Origin: CBDBJQ01 sp965206405
Lineage (GTDB): Bacteria; Pseudomonadota; Alphaproteobacteria; UBA8366
DNA: 64,000 nt
Direction: 5' to 3'
Assembly: GCA_965206405.1 (NCBI GenBank)
Contig: CBDBJQ010000006.1
Coordinates: 372,001 to 436,000, forward strand
This document shows positions 44,326 through 52,392 of the stretch, in pieces (the stretch's first letter is position 1; the number at the start of each line of letters is the position of its first letter). Made by a program: the position numbers and the translations under genes. The notes beneath the pieces are model-generated. The model had not been told where the DNA came from. It was given only the letters and a program-made list of their open reading frames with translations, and ran no database searches.

Positions 44326-45027
44326 ATGACGGCTCTTTCTGCGGACGATCTTTCGGCGCTCGTCGCCCTTGATACCCCGACCGTGTGCAACGCGCTCGAG
44401 CTGACCTCGCCGGGGCGGCGGGGCTTTGGCTACACGACCCGCCCACTCGTCAGCGCGGATCCCGACCTGCCGCCGATCGTCGGCTATGCGCGCACCGCCC
44501 GGATTCGGTCCCGCTCTGCCTCGTCCATGGAACCCGCGGAAATGCGCGAACAACGCATCGCCTATTATGCTTACGTCGCCGAGGAACCCCGGCCCACCGT
44601 CGTCATCATCCAGGATCTCGATGATCCGGTTGGCTTCGGCGCGTTCTGGGGCGAGGTGCAATCCAACATCCACAAGGGCCTCGGCTGTCGTGGCGTGATT
44701 ACCAACGGCAGTGTCCGCGATATCCCGGACTGCGCGGAAGGCTTCCAGATGATTGCGGGGTCGGTCGGCCCGTCCCACGCCTTCGTTCATCTCATCGATT
44801 TCGACGTTCAGGTCTCGGTGCACGGCATGGACGTAGCGCCCGGCGATCTGGTGCATGCTGATCGCCATGGCGCCGTCGTCATTCCAGCCGATGCGGCCCG
44901 GGAGGTTCCGGACGCAGCCGCCCTGATCGCGCGCCGGGAGGCGGTCATTATCGCAACGGCACAAAAGAAGGGGCTGACCATCGACCAGTTGGCCAAGGCT
45001 TTCGGAGATGCCAACGATATCCACTAA
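44326..45027 (+). CDS. RraA-like family protein (4-hydroxy-4-methyl-2-oxoglutarate aldolase fold)
   Basis: A 233-aa member of the RraA/HMG-aldolase family. The metal- and substrate-binding GCRGVITNGSVRD is near residues 122-134. Class II pyruvate aldolases and RNase E regulators share this fold; a substrate cannot be assigned. The N-terminus (DTPTVCNALELTSP) is that of the catabolic branch, which often lies beside organic-acid degradation genes. Its end is 79 bases before the acetoacetyl-CoA synthetase gene. Confidence 0.82.
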   Translation: MTALSADDLSALVALDTPTVCNALELTSPGRRGFGYTTRPLVSADPDLPPIVGYARTARIRSRSASSMEPAEMREQRIAYYAYVAEEPRPTVVIIQDLDDPVGFGAFWGEVQSNIHKGLGCRGVITNGSVRDIPDCAEGFQMIAGSVGPSHAFVHLIDFDVQVSVHGMDVAPGDLVHADRHGAVVIPADAAREVPDAAALIARREAVIIATAQKKGLTIDQLAKAFGDANDIH

Positions 45028-45106
45028 AGGGGGTTCTGAAAGCGGCCCTGAAGGCGGCCTTGACCCGCAATCGACCGTGTCACAATCCGTCGCGCCGCGA
45101 TCCATC

Positions 45107-47104
45107 ATGCCGACAGAGTCGCTCTGGATGCCGAGCGCAGAACAGGTGGAAGGGGCGGCAATCACCGCCTTCGCCCGCCGCCTCGAGGCGGATTGGCATG
45201 TCGCACTGCCGGATTATGCCGCACTCCATGCGTTCTCCATCGACGAGATGGAGAAGTTCTGGTCCAGCGCCTGGGATTTCTGCGAAGTCATCGCCGAACA
45301 CCGGGGCGACCGGATCCTGATCGACGGCGACCGCATGCCCGGGGCCCGGTTTTTCCCCGACGCCCGCCTGAATTTCGCCCGCAATCTTTTGCGCCGGCAG
45401 GATGACGCGCCGGCGATCATCTTCCGGGCCGAGGGCGGTGCCGAGCGGCGGCTGAGCTGGCGGCAGCTGCACGAGGCGGTGTCCTGCCTGGCTGCGGCCC
45501 TGCGGGCGCGCGGGGTTGGCCCCGGCGACCGCTGCGCCGGCTATGTGCCGAACTGTCCGGAAGCGGTGATCGCGATGCTGGCGACGACGGCGATCGGCGC
45601 CGTCTGGACCTCATGCTCGCCGGATTTTGGGGTGCGGGGCGTCCTCGATCGGTTTGGGCAGGTTGAGCCGAAGATCCTGTTCTCCGCCGATGGCTATCAC
45701 TACAACGGCGTATCGCGGGATTCCCTGGCCCCTCTTGCAGGCATTCTCGAGGGCCTTCCCTCGGTTGAATGTGCGATCGTCTTTCCGATGCTGTCGGATG
45801 CACCGGATACACCGGACGGGCTGGATGCATCGGGCAGGCCGGATCTCTCAGGGCTTGCCCGCGCCGCGCTCTGGGACGATGTTATCGCCGAACATCCGGC
45901 CGGCGAGATCGCCTTCGAGAGCCTGCCCTTCGATCATCCGGTCTATATCCTGTATTCCTCGGGCACCACGGGTGCCCCGAAATGCATTGTCCATTGCGCC
46001 GGCGGCGTCCTGCTCCAGCATCTCAAGGAACAGCGCCTGCACTGCGGCATCCGGTGCGACGACCGGGTGTTTTATTTCACCACCTGTGGCTGGATGATGT
46101 GGAACTGGCTGGTCTCGGCACTGGCCTGCGAGGCGACTCTCGTTCTCTATGACGGCTCGCCCTTCCATCCGGATCCCGCCATCCTGTTCGATTATGCCGA
46201 CGCTGTGGGCGTTACCTTCTTCGGCACCTCGGCCAAGTACATCGACGCGCTGATGCGCGAGGATCTGCGGCCCTGCGAGACCCACGACCTGTCGACGGTG
46301 CGCACTCTGACCTCCACTGGATCGCCGCTGGCGCCGGAAGGATTCTCCTACGTTTACGACAAGGTGAAACCCGAGCTCTGCCTGTCCTCGATCGCCGGCG
46401 GCACCGATATCGTCGGCTGCTTTGTCGGCGGCAACCCGGCCCTTCCCGTGTGGCGCGGCGAGATCCAATGCAGCTTGCTTGGTATGGCGGTTGCGGTTTA
46501 CGACGGCGAAGGGCGGCCAGTGGTCGGCGAGAAGGGGGAACTTGTCTGCACGAAACCGTTCCCCTCGATGCCGGTCGGGTTCTGGAACGACGCCAGTGAA
46601 AAGCGCTATCGGGCCGCCTATTACGAACGCTATCCGGGGGTCTGGCACCACGGCGACTTCGTCGCGATGACGGAACGCGGCGGCATGATTATCTATGGCC
46701 GCTCCGATACCACGCTCAACCCTGGCGGCGTGCGCATCGGCACCGCCGAGATCTACCGCGAGGTGGAAGCGTGCGAGGAGGTCGCCGAGGCGATCTGCGT
46801 CGGCCAGGAGTGGGAGGGCGACACCCGAATCGTGCTGTTCGTTGTCTTGCGGGAGGGGTTCGCGCTCAATGAAGATCTTATCCAGCGGATCCGCGGCCGT
46901 ATCCGGGAGAACTGCTCGCCGCGCCACGTGCCAGCGAAAGTTGTCGCCGTTGCCGACATTCCCCGCACTAAGTCGGGCAAGATCACCGAGTTTGCGGTGC
47001 GCGATGTGATCCACGGCCGCACCGTGGCCAACAGGGAGGCGCTGGCCAACCCGGAAGCGCTCGATCTCTATCGCGGCATTCTCGAATCTGAGGAGCTTTA
47101 TTGA
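45107..47104 (+). CDS. Acetoacetyl-CoA synthetase
   Basis: A 665-aa acyl-adenylate-forming enzyme that activates acetoacetate to acetoacetyl-CoA. The phosphate-binding loop SSGTTGAPK is at 284-292, followed by the family-specific CGWMMWNWLVSAL; the core TSTGSPLAPEGF and late RSDTTLNPGGVRIGTAEIY and PRTKSGKITE (catalytic Lys) complete it. Start is the ATG at 45107, homologous to known N-termini (LWMPSAEQVE). It likely serves ketone-body or PHB use, with the CoA enzymes nearby. Confidence 0.92.
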   Translation: MPTESLWMPSAEQVEGAAITAFARRLEADWHVALPDYAALHAFSIDEMEKFWSSAWDFCEVIAEHRGDRILIDGDRMPGARFFPDARLNFARNLLRRQDDAPAIIFRAEGGAERRLSWRQLHEAVSCLAAALRARGVGPGDRCAGYVPNCPEAVIAMLATTAIGAVWTSCSPDFGVRGVLDRFGQVEPKILFSADGYHYNGVSRDSLAPLAGILEGLPSVECAIVFPMLSDAPDTPDGLDASGRPDLSGLARAALWDDVIAEHPAGEIAFESLPFDHPVYILYSSGTTGAPKCIVHCAGGVLLQHLKEQRLHCGIRCDDRVFYFTTCGWMMWNWLVSALACEATLVLYDGSPFHPDPAILFDYADAVGVTFFGTSAKYIDALMREDLRPCETHDLSTVRTLTSTGSPLAPEGFSYVYDKVKPELCLSSIAGGTDIVGCFVGGNPALPVWRGEIQCSLLGMAVAVYDGEGRPVVGEKGELVCTKPFPSMPVGFWNDASEKRYRAAYYERYPGVWHHGDFVAMTERGGMIIYGRSDTTLNPGGVRIGTAEIYREVEACEEVAEAICVGQEWEGDTRIVLFVVLREGFALNEDLIQRIRGRIRENCSPRHVPAKVVAVADIPRTKSGKITEFAVRDVIHGRTVANREALANPEALDLYRGILESEELY

Positions 47105-47192
47105 AGTATGGGCGCTGTATACGCCATCAGAACCAGAATACGCCGTATTTGCAGGGGCGCGGTTTGCACAGGAGGGCAGCCGGGCCCAGCCT

Positions 47193-47627
47193 TCTGCATC
47201 GTGCAGGCGTCTTTGTGGATCTTGTGGCGGTTTTTGCCGCTTTGCGGTTTTTGCGGTCAGTTTCAATGCCAGGGCGGAGATATCCGTCAGGGAAATCTAC
47301 GGGGAGATCTCGCCCTCCACCGTCAAGATCGAGGTCTTGCCCCGGCTTGACAGCACGATGCAGGGCAGTGGTGTGATCGTCGGATTGTCGGCACCATCGG
47401 CTGCGCCCGTCGTCCGCTTGGGCAAGGAAGTCATCCGCTTGGGCAAGGAAAAAGCGCTGTTTCCAGGCGACATGGTGTACGCCTTCGGCACTCCGAAAGA
47501 ACTCACGTTCAGCATGTCGCGCGGCGCCGAGACGACCGACACCGAGACGACCGACACCTACTCCCTGCGCGGCTTCAGCAGAGCGGGTCGGGCGCTTGCC
47601 AAAACCTGCCCGGAGAACAACGAATAG
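47193..47627 (+). pseudogene. Chimeric remnant: S1C protease-like N-part fused to IalB-like tail
   Basis: One frame without any start codon reads a hydrophobic RFAVFAVSFNARA, then VREIYGEISPSTVKIEV and MQGSGVIVG, and later GDMVYAFGTPKELTFSMSRG; these match the strands of trypsin-like S1C proteases, but the segment with catalytic His and Asp is deleted and the GNSGG Ser motif is absent. The last 34 codons (TTDTYSLRGFSRAGRALAKTC) match the end of the IalB protein at 50024; 28 bases are identical (47545-47572 and 50502-50529). Two internal tandem duplications (21 bp at 47409-47450, 15 bp at 47529-47558) are present. It is not expected to make an active protein. Confidence 0.7.
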
Positions 47628-47655
47628 CTGGCCTGATATCGCCGGCGCCGGGGCG

Positions 47656-48642
47656 CTATTCGCGCGTTGCGACCACCACCTTGCCGCTCGAGCGCCGCTC
47701 CAGCATCGTTCGCATCGCCTCGCCCGTCTCTGCGAGGGGGAAGGTGTGGCTGACATGCGGCTTGAGTGCACCGGCGGCCCAGAGCTTGGCGAGGCCGGCG
47801 TAGCCGTCATGGATCACGCGTAGCCGCTCTTCGGTGTTGTGATACGCGCCCCAGACGAAACCGTCGACGGTGAAACCTTTGACCAGCGGATAGTTAGTCG
47901 GGATCTGCGGGATTTCGCCGCTGGCGAAGCCGATGACGATGATCCGTCCCTCGAAGTTGATACACCGAAGCGAGGCCTTGAAGGCGTCGCCGCCGACCGG
48001 ATCGTAGATAACATCGGCGCCGCCGACGAGTTCCTTTACCCGGTTGCGGATGTCCTCGGTTGCGTAGTTGATACCGTGATCGGCGCCGTGCTCCATGGCG
48101 AGGGCGACCTTTTCGTCGGTACCGGCGGTCGCCACCACGGTTGCGCCGAGAGCCTTGCCGATCTCGACTGCGGTCAGCCCGACGCCGCCGGCGGCGCCGT
48201 GCACGAGGAGAATTTCGCCCGCCTTCAGGTGCGAGCGGTAGGTTAGGGCGACGTAGCTGGTGCCGTAGGTGATCGGAAAGCTTGCCGCCGTTATCCAGTC
48301 CATGTCGTCGGGCACGAGGGTCAGGCGGAAGGCATCGACGGTCGCTTCCTCGGCGAGGCTGCCATGCCCGATGGCGCCCATGACTCGATCGCCGGGTTTC
48401 AGCGTCGTGCCCCCCTCGCCGCATTCGATCACTTCCCCAGCCGCCTCCATGCCGGGGGTAAAGGGCAAATCCGGCTTCTCCTGGTAAAGCCCGCGGATCA
48501 TCAGGGTGTCGCCGAAGTTGATGCCGGCGCCATGCACCGCGATCCGGACTTGTCCGGGGCCGGGAGGTGGAACTGTCGCGTCCTCGACCCTGAGTGCGTC
48601 GATGCCATCGAGACTGTGCAACCGGAGTGCCCGCATCGTCAT
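47656..48642 (-). CDS. Zinc-type NADPH:quinone oxidoreductase-like protein
   Basis: A 328-aa medium-chain reductase, quinone oxidoreductase branch, without structural zinc. It has the NADPH loop HGAAGGVGLTAVEIGKALG, PDLPFTPGMEAAGEV and VIYDPVGGDAFKASLRC. The ATG overlaps the stop of the upstream gene (ATGA); a second ATG two codons later aligns with the paralogue start. It and the gene before it (48639-49649) are a tandem pair, with identical blocks such as VGGADVIYDPVGGDAF. Such proteins reduce quinones or enoyl carbonyls. Confidence 0.9.
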   Translation of the reverse strand: MTMRALRLHSLDGIDALRVEDATVPPPGPGQVRIAVHGAGINFGDTLMIRGLYQEKPDLPFTPGMEAAGEVIECGEGGTTLKPGDRVMGAIGHGSLAEEATVDAFRLTLVPDDMDWITAASFPITYGTSYVALTYRSHLKAGEILLVHGAAGGVGLTAVEIGKALGATVVATAGTDEKVALAMEHGADHGINYATEDIRNRVKELVGGADVIYDPVGGDAFKASLRCINFEGRIIVIGFASGEIPQIPTNYPLVKGFTVDGFVWGAYHNTEERLRVIHDGYAGLAKLWAAGALKPHVSHTFPLAETGEAMRTMLERRSSGKVVVATRE

Positions 48643-49649
48643 GCCTCCCCGTCGTGAGATCCATCGCGAGGCCTGTCGCGAAGATCAAGTACGACCTTGC
48701 CCCGGACCTCGCGGTCACGCAGCGCCTTCAGGGCCGCGGATGTCTCCTCGAGCGGAAACACGTGGCTGTAGCTGGGCTTGAGTTTGCCGGCGGCCCAGAG
48801 TTCGCCGAGGCCCTTATAGGTGTCGAGAAGTATCGCCGGATCCCTGAGGCGGTACGCGCCGATGGGAAACCCGACGATCGAGATGTTCTTCACCAGCACA
48901 TGGTTGGCCGGCGCATCGGCAATAGTGCCGCTGGCGAAACCGATGATGACGATACGGCCCTCGAAGTTGATGCAGCGGATCGAGGCCATGAAGGCGTCGC
49001 CGCCGACCGGATCGTAGATAACATCGGCTCCGCCGACGAGCTTCTTGACCCGCTCGCGGATGTCCTCGCTGGAATAATCGATGGCGTGATCGGCGCCTAT
49101 ATCGAGGGCGAAACGCGCTTTTTCCTGCGATCCGGTCGTCGCAACCACTGTCGCGCCGAGGGCCTTTCCGATCTGCACTGCGGTGCTGCCAACGCCGCCG
49201 GCAGCGCCATGAACGAGCAGGGTCTCGCCGGCCCGCAGGCCAACCCGCGGGTGAACCAGGGCGGCGTAGCTGGTCACATGCGTGAGGGAGAAACCGCCAG
49301 CGGTGATCCAGTCCATGTCGTCAGGGACGGTCATGAGCAGGGTCTCGTCGACCACCACCTCGTCGGCGAAGCCGCCGGAATTGCTAAATCCCATCACCCT
49401 GTCGCCGGGGCGGAAACGCTCGGCGCTCGCCCCGCATTCGATGACTTCGCCCGCCATCTCCATGCCAGAGGTGAAGGGCAGGTCCGGCTTGTACTGATAT
49501 TTGCCCTCGGCCAGTAGTAAATCGGGGAAATTGCAGCCGGCGGCGCGAACCTGCAGGCGCACCTGTCCGGGGCCGGGCGGGGTGGAAGGGACGTCATCGA
49601 GCGTCAGGGCGTCGATGCCGTCGAGAGAATGGACGCGCATGGCGCGCAT
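48639..49649 (-). CDS. Zinc-type NADPH:quinone oxidoreductase-like protein, paralogue
   Basis: A 336-aa close relative of the next gene downstream. It has the same MRAMRVHSLDGIDALTLDD start, HGAAGGVGSTAVQIGKALG cofactor loop and the VGGADVIYDPVGGDAF block. The stop overlaps the start of the paralogue (ATGA), so the pair is co-translated. The C-terminal LDLRDRPRDGSHDGEA extends beyond the paralogue. A duplicate kept in one operon may differ in substrate. Confidence 0.9.
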   Translation of the reverse strand: MRAMRVHSLDGIDALTLDDVPSTPPGPGQVRLQVRAAGCNFPDLLLAEGKYQYKPDLPFTSGMEMAGEVIECGASAERFRPGDRVMGFSNSGGFADEVVVDETLLMTVPDDMDWITAGGFSLTHVTSYAALVHPRVGLRAGETLLVHGAAGGVGSTAVQIGKALGATVVATTGSQEKARFALDIGADHAIDYSSEDIRERVKKLVGGADVIYDPVGGDAFMASIRCINFEGRIVIIGFASGTIADAPANHVLVKNISIVGFPIGAYRLRDPAILLDTYKGLGELWAAGKLKPSYSHVFPLEETSAALKALRDREVRGKVVLDLRDRPRDGSHDGEA

Positions 49650-50023
49650 GGAGCGGGTCTCCCGGGTTGAGGCCAGGGTAGGCTAGGGAATGCCGGCGAA
49701 AGACCGGTTATCAGGCCGACTGTCAGAAATGGACCAGCTATAAGAATGGGCGGCGGGCGGGGTCGGTCAATGCTTCCCGGGAACTCTTTTGAGACTCCCC
49801 GGGAAACCCTTTTGGGGCCTTCCAGGGGATTCTCCCCGGGGTTCTCCACCAGGAGCGCGATATGGGTCAGGCTTTGCAGATGGGCGCGGAATCGGGTACA
49901 TCCTGCACCGGATTTCGAAGCGTCGTCCTGGTCTCGGAGAAGATCCGGAAGCGTTTCGAAAAAACGTCCCGCGGTAGATTGCTAAGGCGGGATTGGGGAG
50001 GCAGCACTGGAGGCACCAACCGG
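49650..50023. other. Intergenic spacer with two related mini-hairpins
   Basis: A 374-base spacer between the quinone oxidoreductase start and ialB. CCCGGGAA plus CTCTTTTGAG (49776-49793) and CCCGGGAA plus CCCTTTTGGG (49798-49816) are near-repeats in which the loop-flanking pair changed T-A to C-G, keeping the stem. No gene is recognised; a frame open from 49862 is continuous with ialB but lacks a signal sequence. Confidence 0.45.
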
Positions 50024-50617
50024 ATGACGCTGTCGAAAAACCCAGGCCCAACTGTCCCCGCCCTTGTACCCGTTCTTGTGTCCGCATTTGTGCTGGCAGC
50101 CGCCATCCTGGCTGCCGCAGCACCTGTCCGGGCCGAGGCCGATTTCGTGCAGGCTTACGAGGACTGGACGCTGCAGACCAACGGCCAGGGCGAAAAGCGC
50201 ATCTGCTTGCTCTGGAGCCTGCCGCAGAAAGCGCAGGGCAAGTACAAGAAGCGCGGCAACATCTACGCCTATGTCACACATCGCCCGGCGAATGACAGCT
50301 TCAATGAAATCAGCATTCTTGCCGGTTATACCTACCGCAAGGAGAGCACGGTTTCCGTTGGCATAGGTAAGCGGAAATTCAAGATGTTTACCGACGGCAA
50401 CACGGCGTGGAACCACACCTCGAAAGAGGACGCGCAGATGGTCAGGGCGATGCGGGCCGGGAACACCATGGTTGTCCGGGGTGTCTCGTCGCGGGGCACC
50501 AAGACGACCGACACCTACTCCCTGCGCGGTTTTACCAAGGCGTACCAGGCACTTGCCAAGGCTTGCCCCAAGAAGAAAAAGTCGCGCCCCGCGAAAAAAA
50601 GCAGCAAGAAGAAGTAG
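50024..50617 (+). CDS. Invasion-associated locus B (IalB) family protein
   Basis: A 197-aa exported protein. A signal peptide (1-37, ending PVRA) precedes the IalB domain: EDWTLQTNG, ICLLWSLPQK, YAYVTHRP, NEISILAGYTY, KFKMFTDGNTAW, VRGVSSRGTKTTDTYSLRGF. The last 20 residues are a Lys-rich tail (KKKKSRPAKKSSKKK). IalB helps host-cell entry in Bartonella, but the family is common in free-living alphaproteobacteria with unknown role. GGAGG lies about 10 bases before the ATG; the frame upstream is not conserved. rlmN follows by 27 bases. Confidence 0.9.
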   Translation: MTLSKNPGPTVPALVPVLVSAFVLAAAILAAAAPVRAEADFVQAYEDWTLQTNGQGEKRICLLWSLPQKAQGKYKKRGNIYAYVTHRPANDSFNEISILAGYTYRKESTVSVGIGKRKFKMFTDGNTAWNHTSKEDAQMVRAMRAGNTMVVRGVSSRGTKTTDTYSLRGFTKAYQALAKACPKKKKSRPAKKSSKKK

Positions 50618-50644
50618 CGGCGGCCGCTCCACGGCCGTGCCGCC

Positions 50645-51829
50645 ATGCCCGATCCCATCCCTGAAATTCCTGTAGCTCCGGCGTCTATTTCGGCGCCGGT
50701 GCGCGCTATGGCGCCGTCTCTCATCGGCATGAACCGCGAGGAACTCGCAGCGGCTCTCGCGCCGTTCGACACTGAGGGCTACCGCGCGGCACAGATCTAT
50801 CATTGGCTGTATGCCCGCGGCGTCGATGGTTTCGGGGCGATGACCAACCTACCGCAGGCGCTTCGCGACCGAATCGCCGAAGGTTTCGCGGTCTCCCGGC
50901 CGGAGATTTTAGAGGATGCGGAATCCATCGACGGGACCCGTAAATGGTTGCTTTCCTGTGGCGACGGGAGCGCTGTGGAGACGGTCTACATTCCCGAGAA
51001 ATCCCGCGGCACCCTGTGTGTTTCCAGCCAGGTCGGATGCACCCTGTCCTGCAGTTTCTGTCACACAGGCACCCAGCGCCTCGTCCGCAACCTCGAGGCC
51101 GGCGAGATCCTCGGGCAGATCATGGCGGCTCGCGACATTCTCGGCGAGCGGAACGCGGCGTCCGGAACGCGCCGGATCACCAATGTCGTGATGATGGGGA
51201 TGGGCGAGCCGCTGTACAATTTCGAGAACGTGAAGAAGGCACTTGCGATCGCTGCGGATGAGGACGGGATGGCGATCCCTCGGCGACGGATAACCCTGTC
51301 GACCTCGGGCGTGGTGCCGATGATAGAACGGTGCGGCCGCGAGATCGGGGTTATGCTGGCGATCTCCTTGCATGCGGTTACCGATGATGTCCGCGACCGG
51401 CTCGTTCCGATTAACCGCAAATGGCCGATCGAGGTGCTACTGGCAGCGTGCCGCGCCTATCCCGGCGGTCGCAGCACGCGGCGCATCACCTTTGAATACG
51501 TCATGCTGAAGGGCATCAACGATTCGCCCGCTGAGGCTCGGGAACTGGTGCGTCTGCTCCGTGGCATTCCGGCCAAGGTGAACTTAATTCCGTTTAACCC
51601 CTGGCCCGGTGCGCCTTATGAGTGCTCAGACGAGGCGGCGATGGACCGTTTCGCCGAGATCGTCGAGCATGCCGGCTATGCGGCGACGTTGCGCCGCCCG
51701 CGTGGGCAGGACATCCTTGCCGCCTGCGGCCAGCTCCGCACCGACAGTATGAAACACGGACCCCGCACGCCCGCACCGCTACGCCAACCTGATGCGGATG
51801 TGGATACGGACAGAAAACCGGAGGATTGA
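50645..51829 (+). CDS. rlmN: 23S rRNA/tRNA adenine-C2 methyltransferase RlmN
   Basis: A 394-aa radical-SAM enzyme methylating C2 of A2503 in 23S rRNA and A37 in some tRNAs. The 4Fe-4S cysteines are C132, C136 and C139 (CTLSCSFC). The C-terminal ILAACGQLRTDS holds the Cys that forms the methylene bridge. MGMGEPLYNFENV is the SAM-binding GGEP-type motif. The extra N-terminal 20 residues (PDPIPEIPVAP) are not conserved. The stop TGA is 2 bases before the next gene. Confidence 0.96.
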   Translation: MPDPIPEIPVAPASISAPVRAMAPSLIGMNREELAAALAPFDTEGYRAAQIYHWLYARGVDGFGAMTNLPQALRDRIAEGFAVSRPEILEDAESIDGTRKWLLSCGDGSAVETVYIPEKSRGTLCVSSQVGCTLSCSFCHTGTQRLVRNLEAGEILGQIMAARDILGERNAASGTRRITNVVMMGMGEPLYNFENVKKALAIAADEDGMAIPRRRITLSTSGVVPMIERCGREIGVMLAISLHAVTDDVRDRLVPINRKWPIEVLLAACRAYPGGRSTRRITFEYVMLKGINDSPAEARELVRLLRGIPAKVNLIPFNPWPGAPYECSDEAAMDRFAEIVEHAGYAATLRRPRGQDILAACGQLRTDSMKHGPRTPAPLRQPDADVDTDRKPED

Positions 51830-51831
51830 TC

Positions 51832-52383
51832 ATGGCAACCGGTAGCGACACCCCTCGTTTGGCGCCTCTGCCCGAGCAGGAGTGGAGCGAGGAGATGCGC
51901 GAGATCTTCGCGCCCATCAGCGATGCCATGGATGGCCGCGTGTTCAACGTGTTCACAACCCTTGCCCGGCATCCCAAGCTCCTGAAGCGCTGGCTGGTTT
52001 TCGCCAATCACTGCCTGGTCAAGTCGTCGCTCTCTGCGCGCGACCGCGAACTTGTGATCCTGCGTGCTGGCTGGCTTAGCGGCAGCGCCTATGAGTGGGC
52101 ACAGCACCAGCGCATCGCCCGCGAGGCGGGGCTTGATGACGAAGAAATCGGACGCGTCCGCGACGGTGCCGGCGCCGGGGGCTGGAGTGCTTCCGAATCG
52201 GCGCTGCTGGCTTCTGTCGACGAGCTGATCGAGACCAAGACGCTGTCGGATAAGGCCTGGACGGCGCTCAGCGCCCATTACGACGAGCAGAACATCCTTG
52301 ACCTGATCTTCACCGCCGGCAACTACGCGACGCTGGCGATGGCTCTCAACGCCCTTGGCGTCGAGATCGACGAAGGCATCTGA
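51832..52383 (+). CDS. Carboxymuconolactone decarboxylase (CMD) family protein
   Basis: A 183-aa all-helical CMD/AhpD-fold protein: LKRWLVFANHCLVKSSLSARDRELV leads into the core GWLSGSAYEWAQHQRIAREAG. The redox CxxC of AhpD is replaced (Ser/Ala/Tyr around SGSAYEW), but the His of the pair is kept, as in many CMD-like proteins near catabolic genes. GGAGG is 7 bases before the ATG; a TTG in frame two codons earlier overlaps the rlmN stop. It may work with the P450 behind it. Confidence 0.87.
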   Translation: MATGSDTPRLAPLPEQEWSEEMREIFAPISDAMDGRVFNVFTTLARHPKLLKRWLVFANHCLVKSSLSARDRELVILRAGWLSGSAYEWAQHQRIAREAGLDDEEIGRVRDGAGAGGWSASESALLASVDELIETKTLSDKAWTALSAHYDEQNILDLIFTAGNYATLAMALNALGVEIDEGI

Positions 52384-52392
52384 GGCGTCGTC

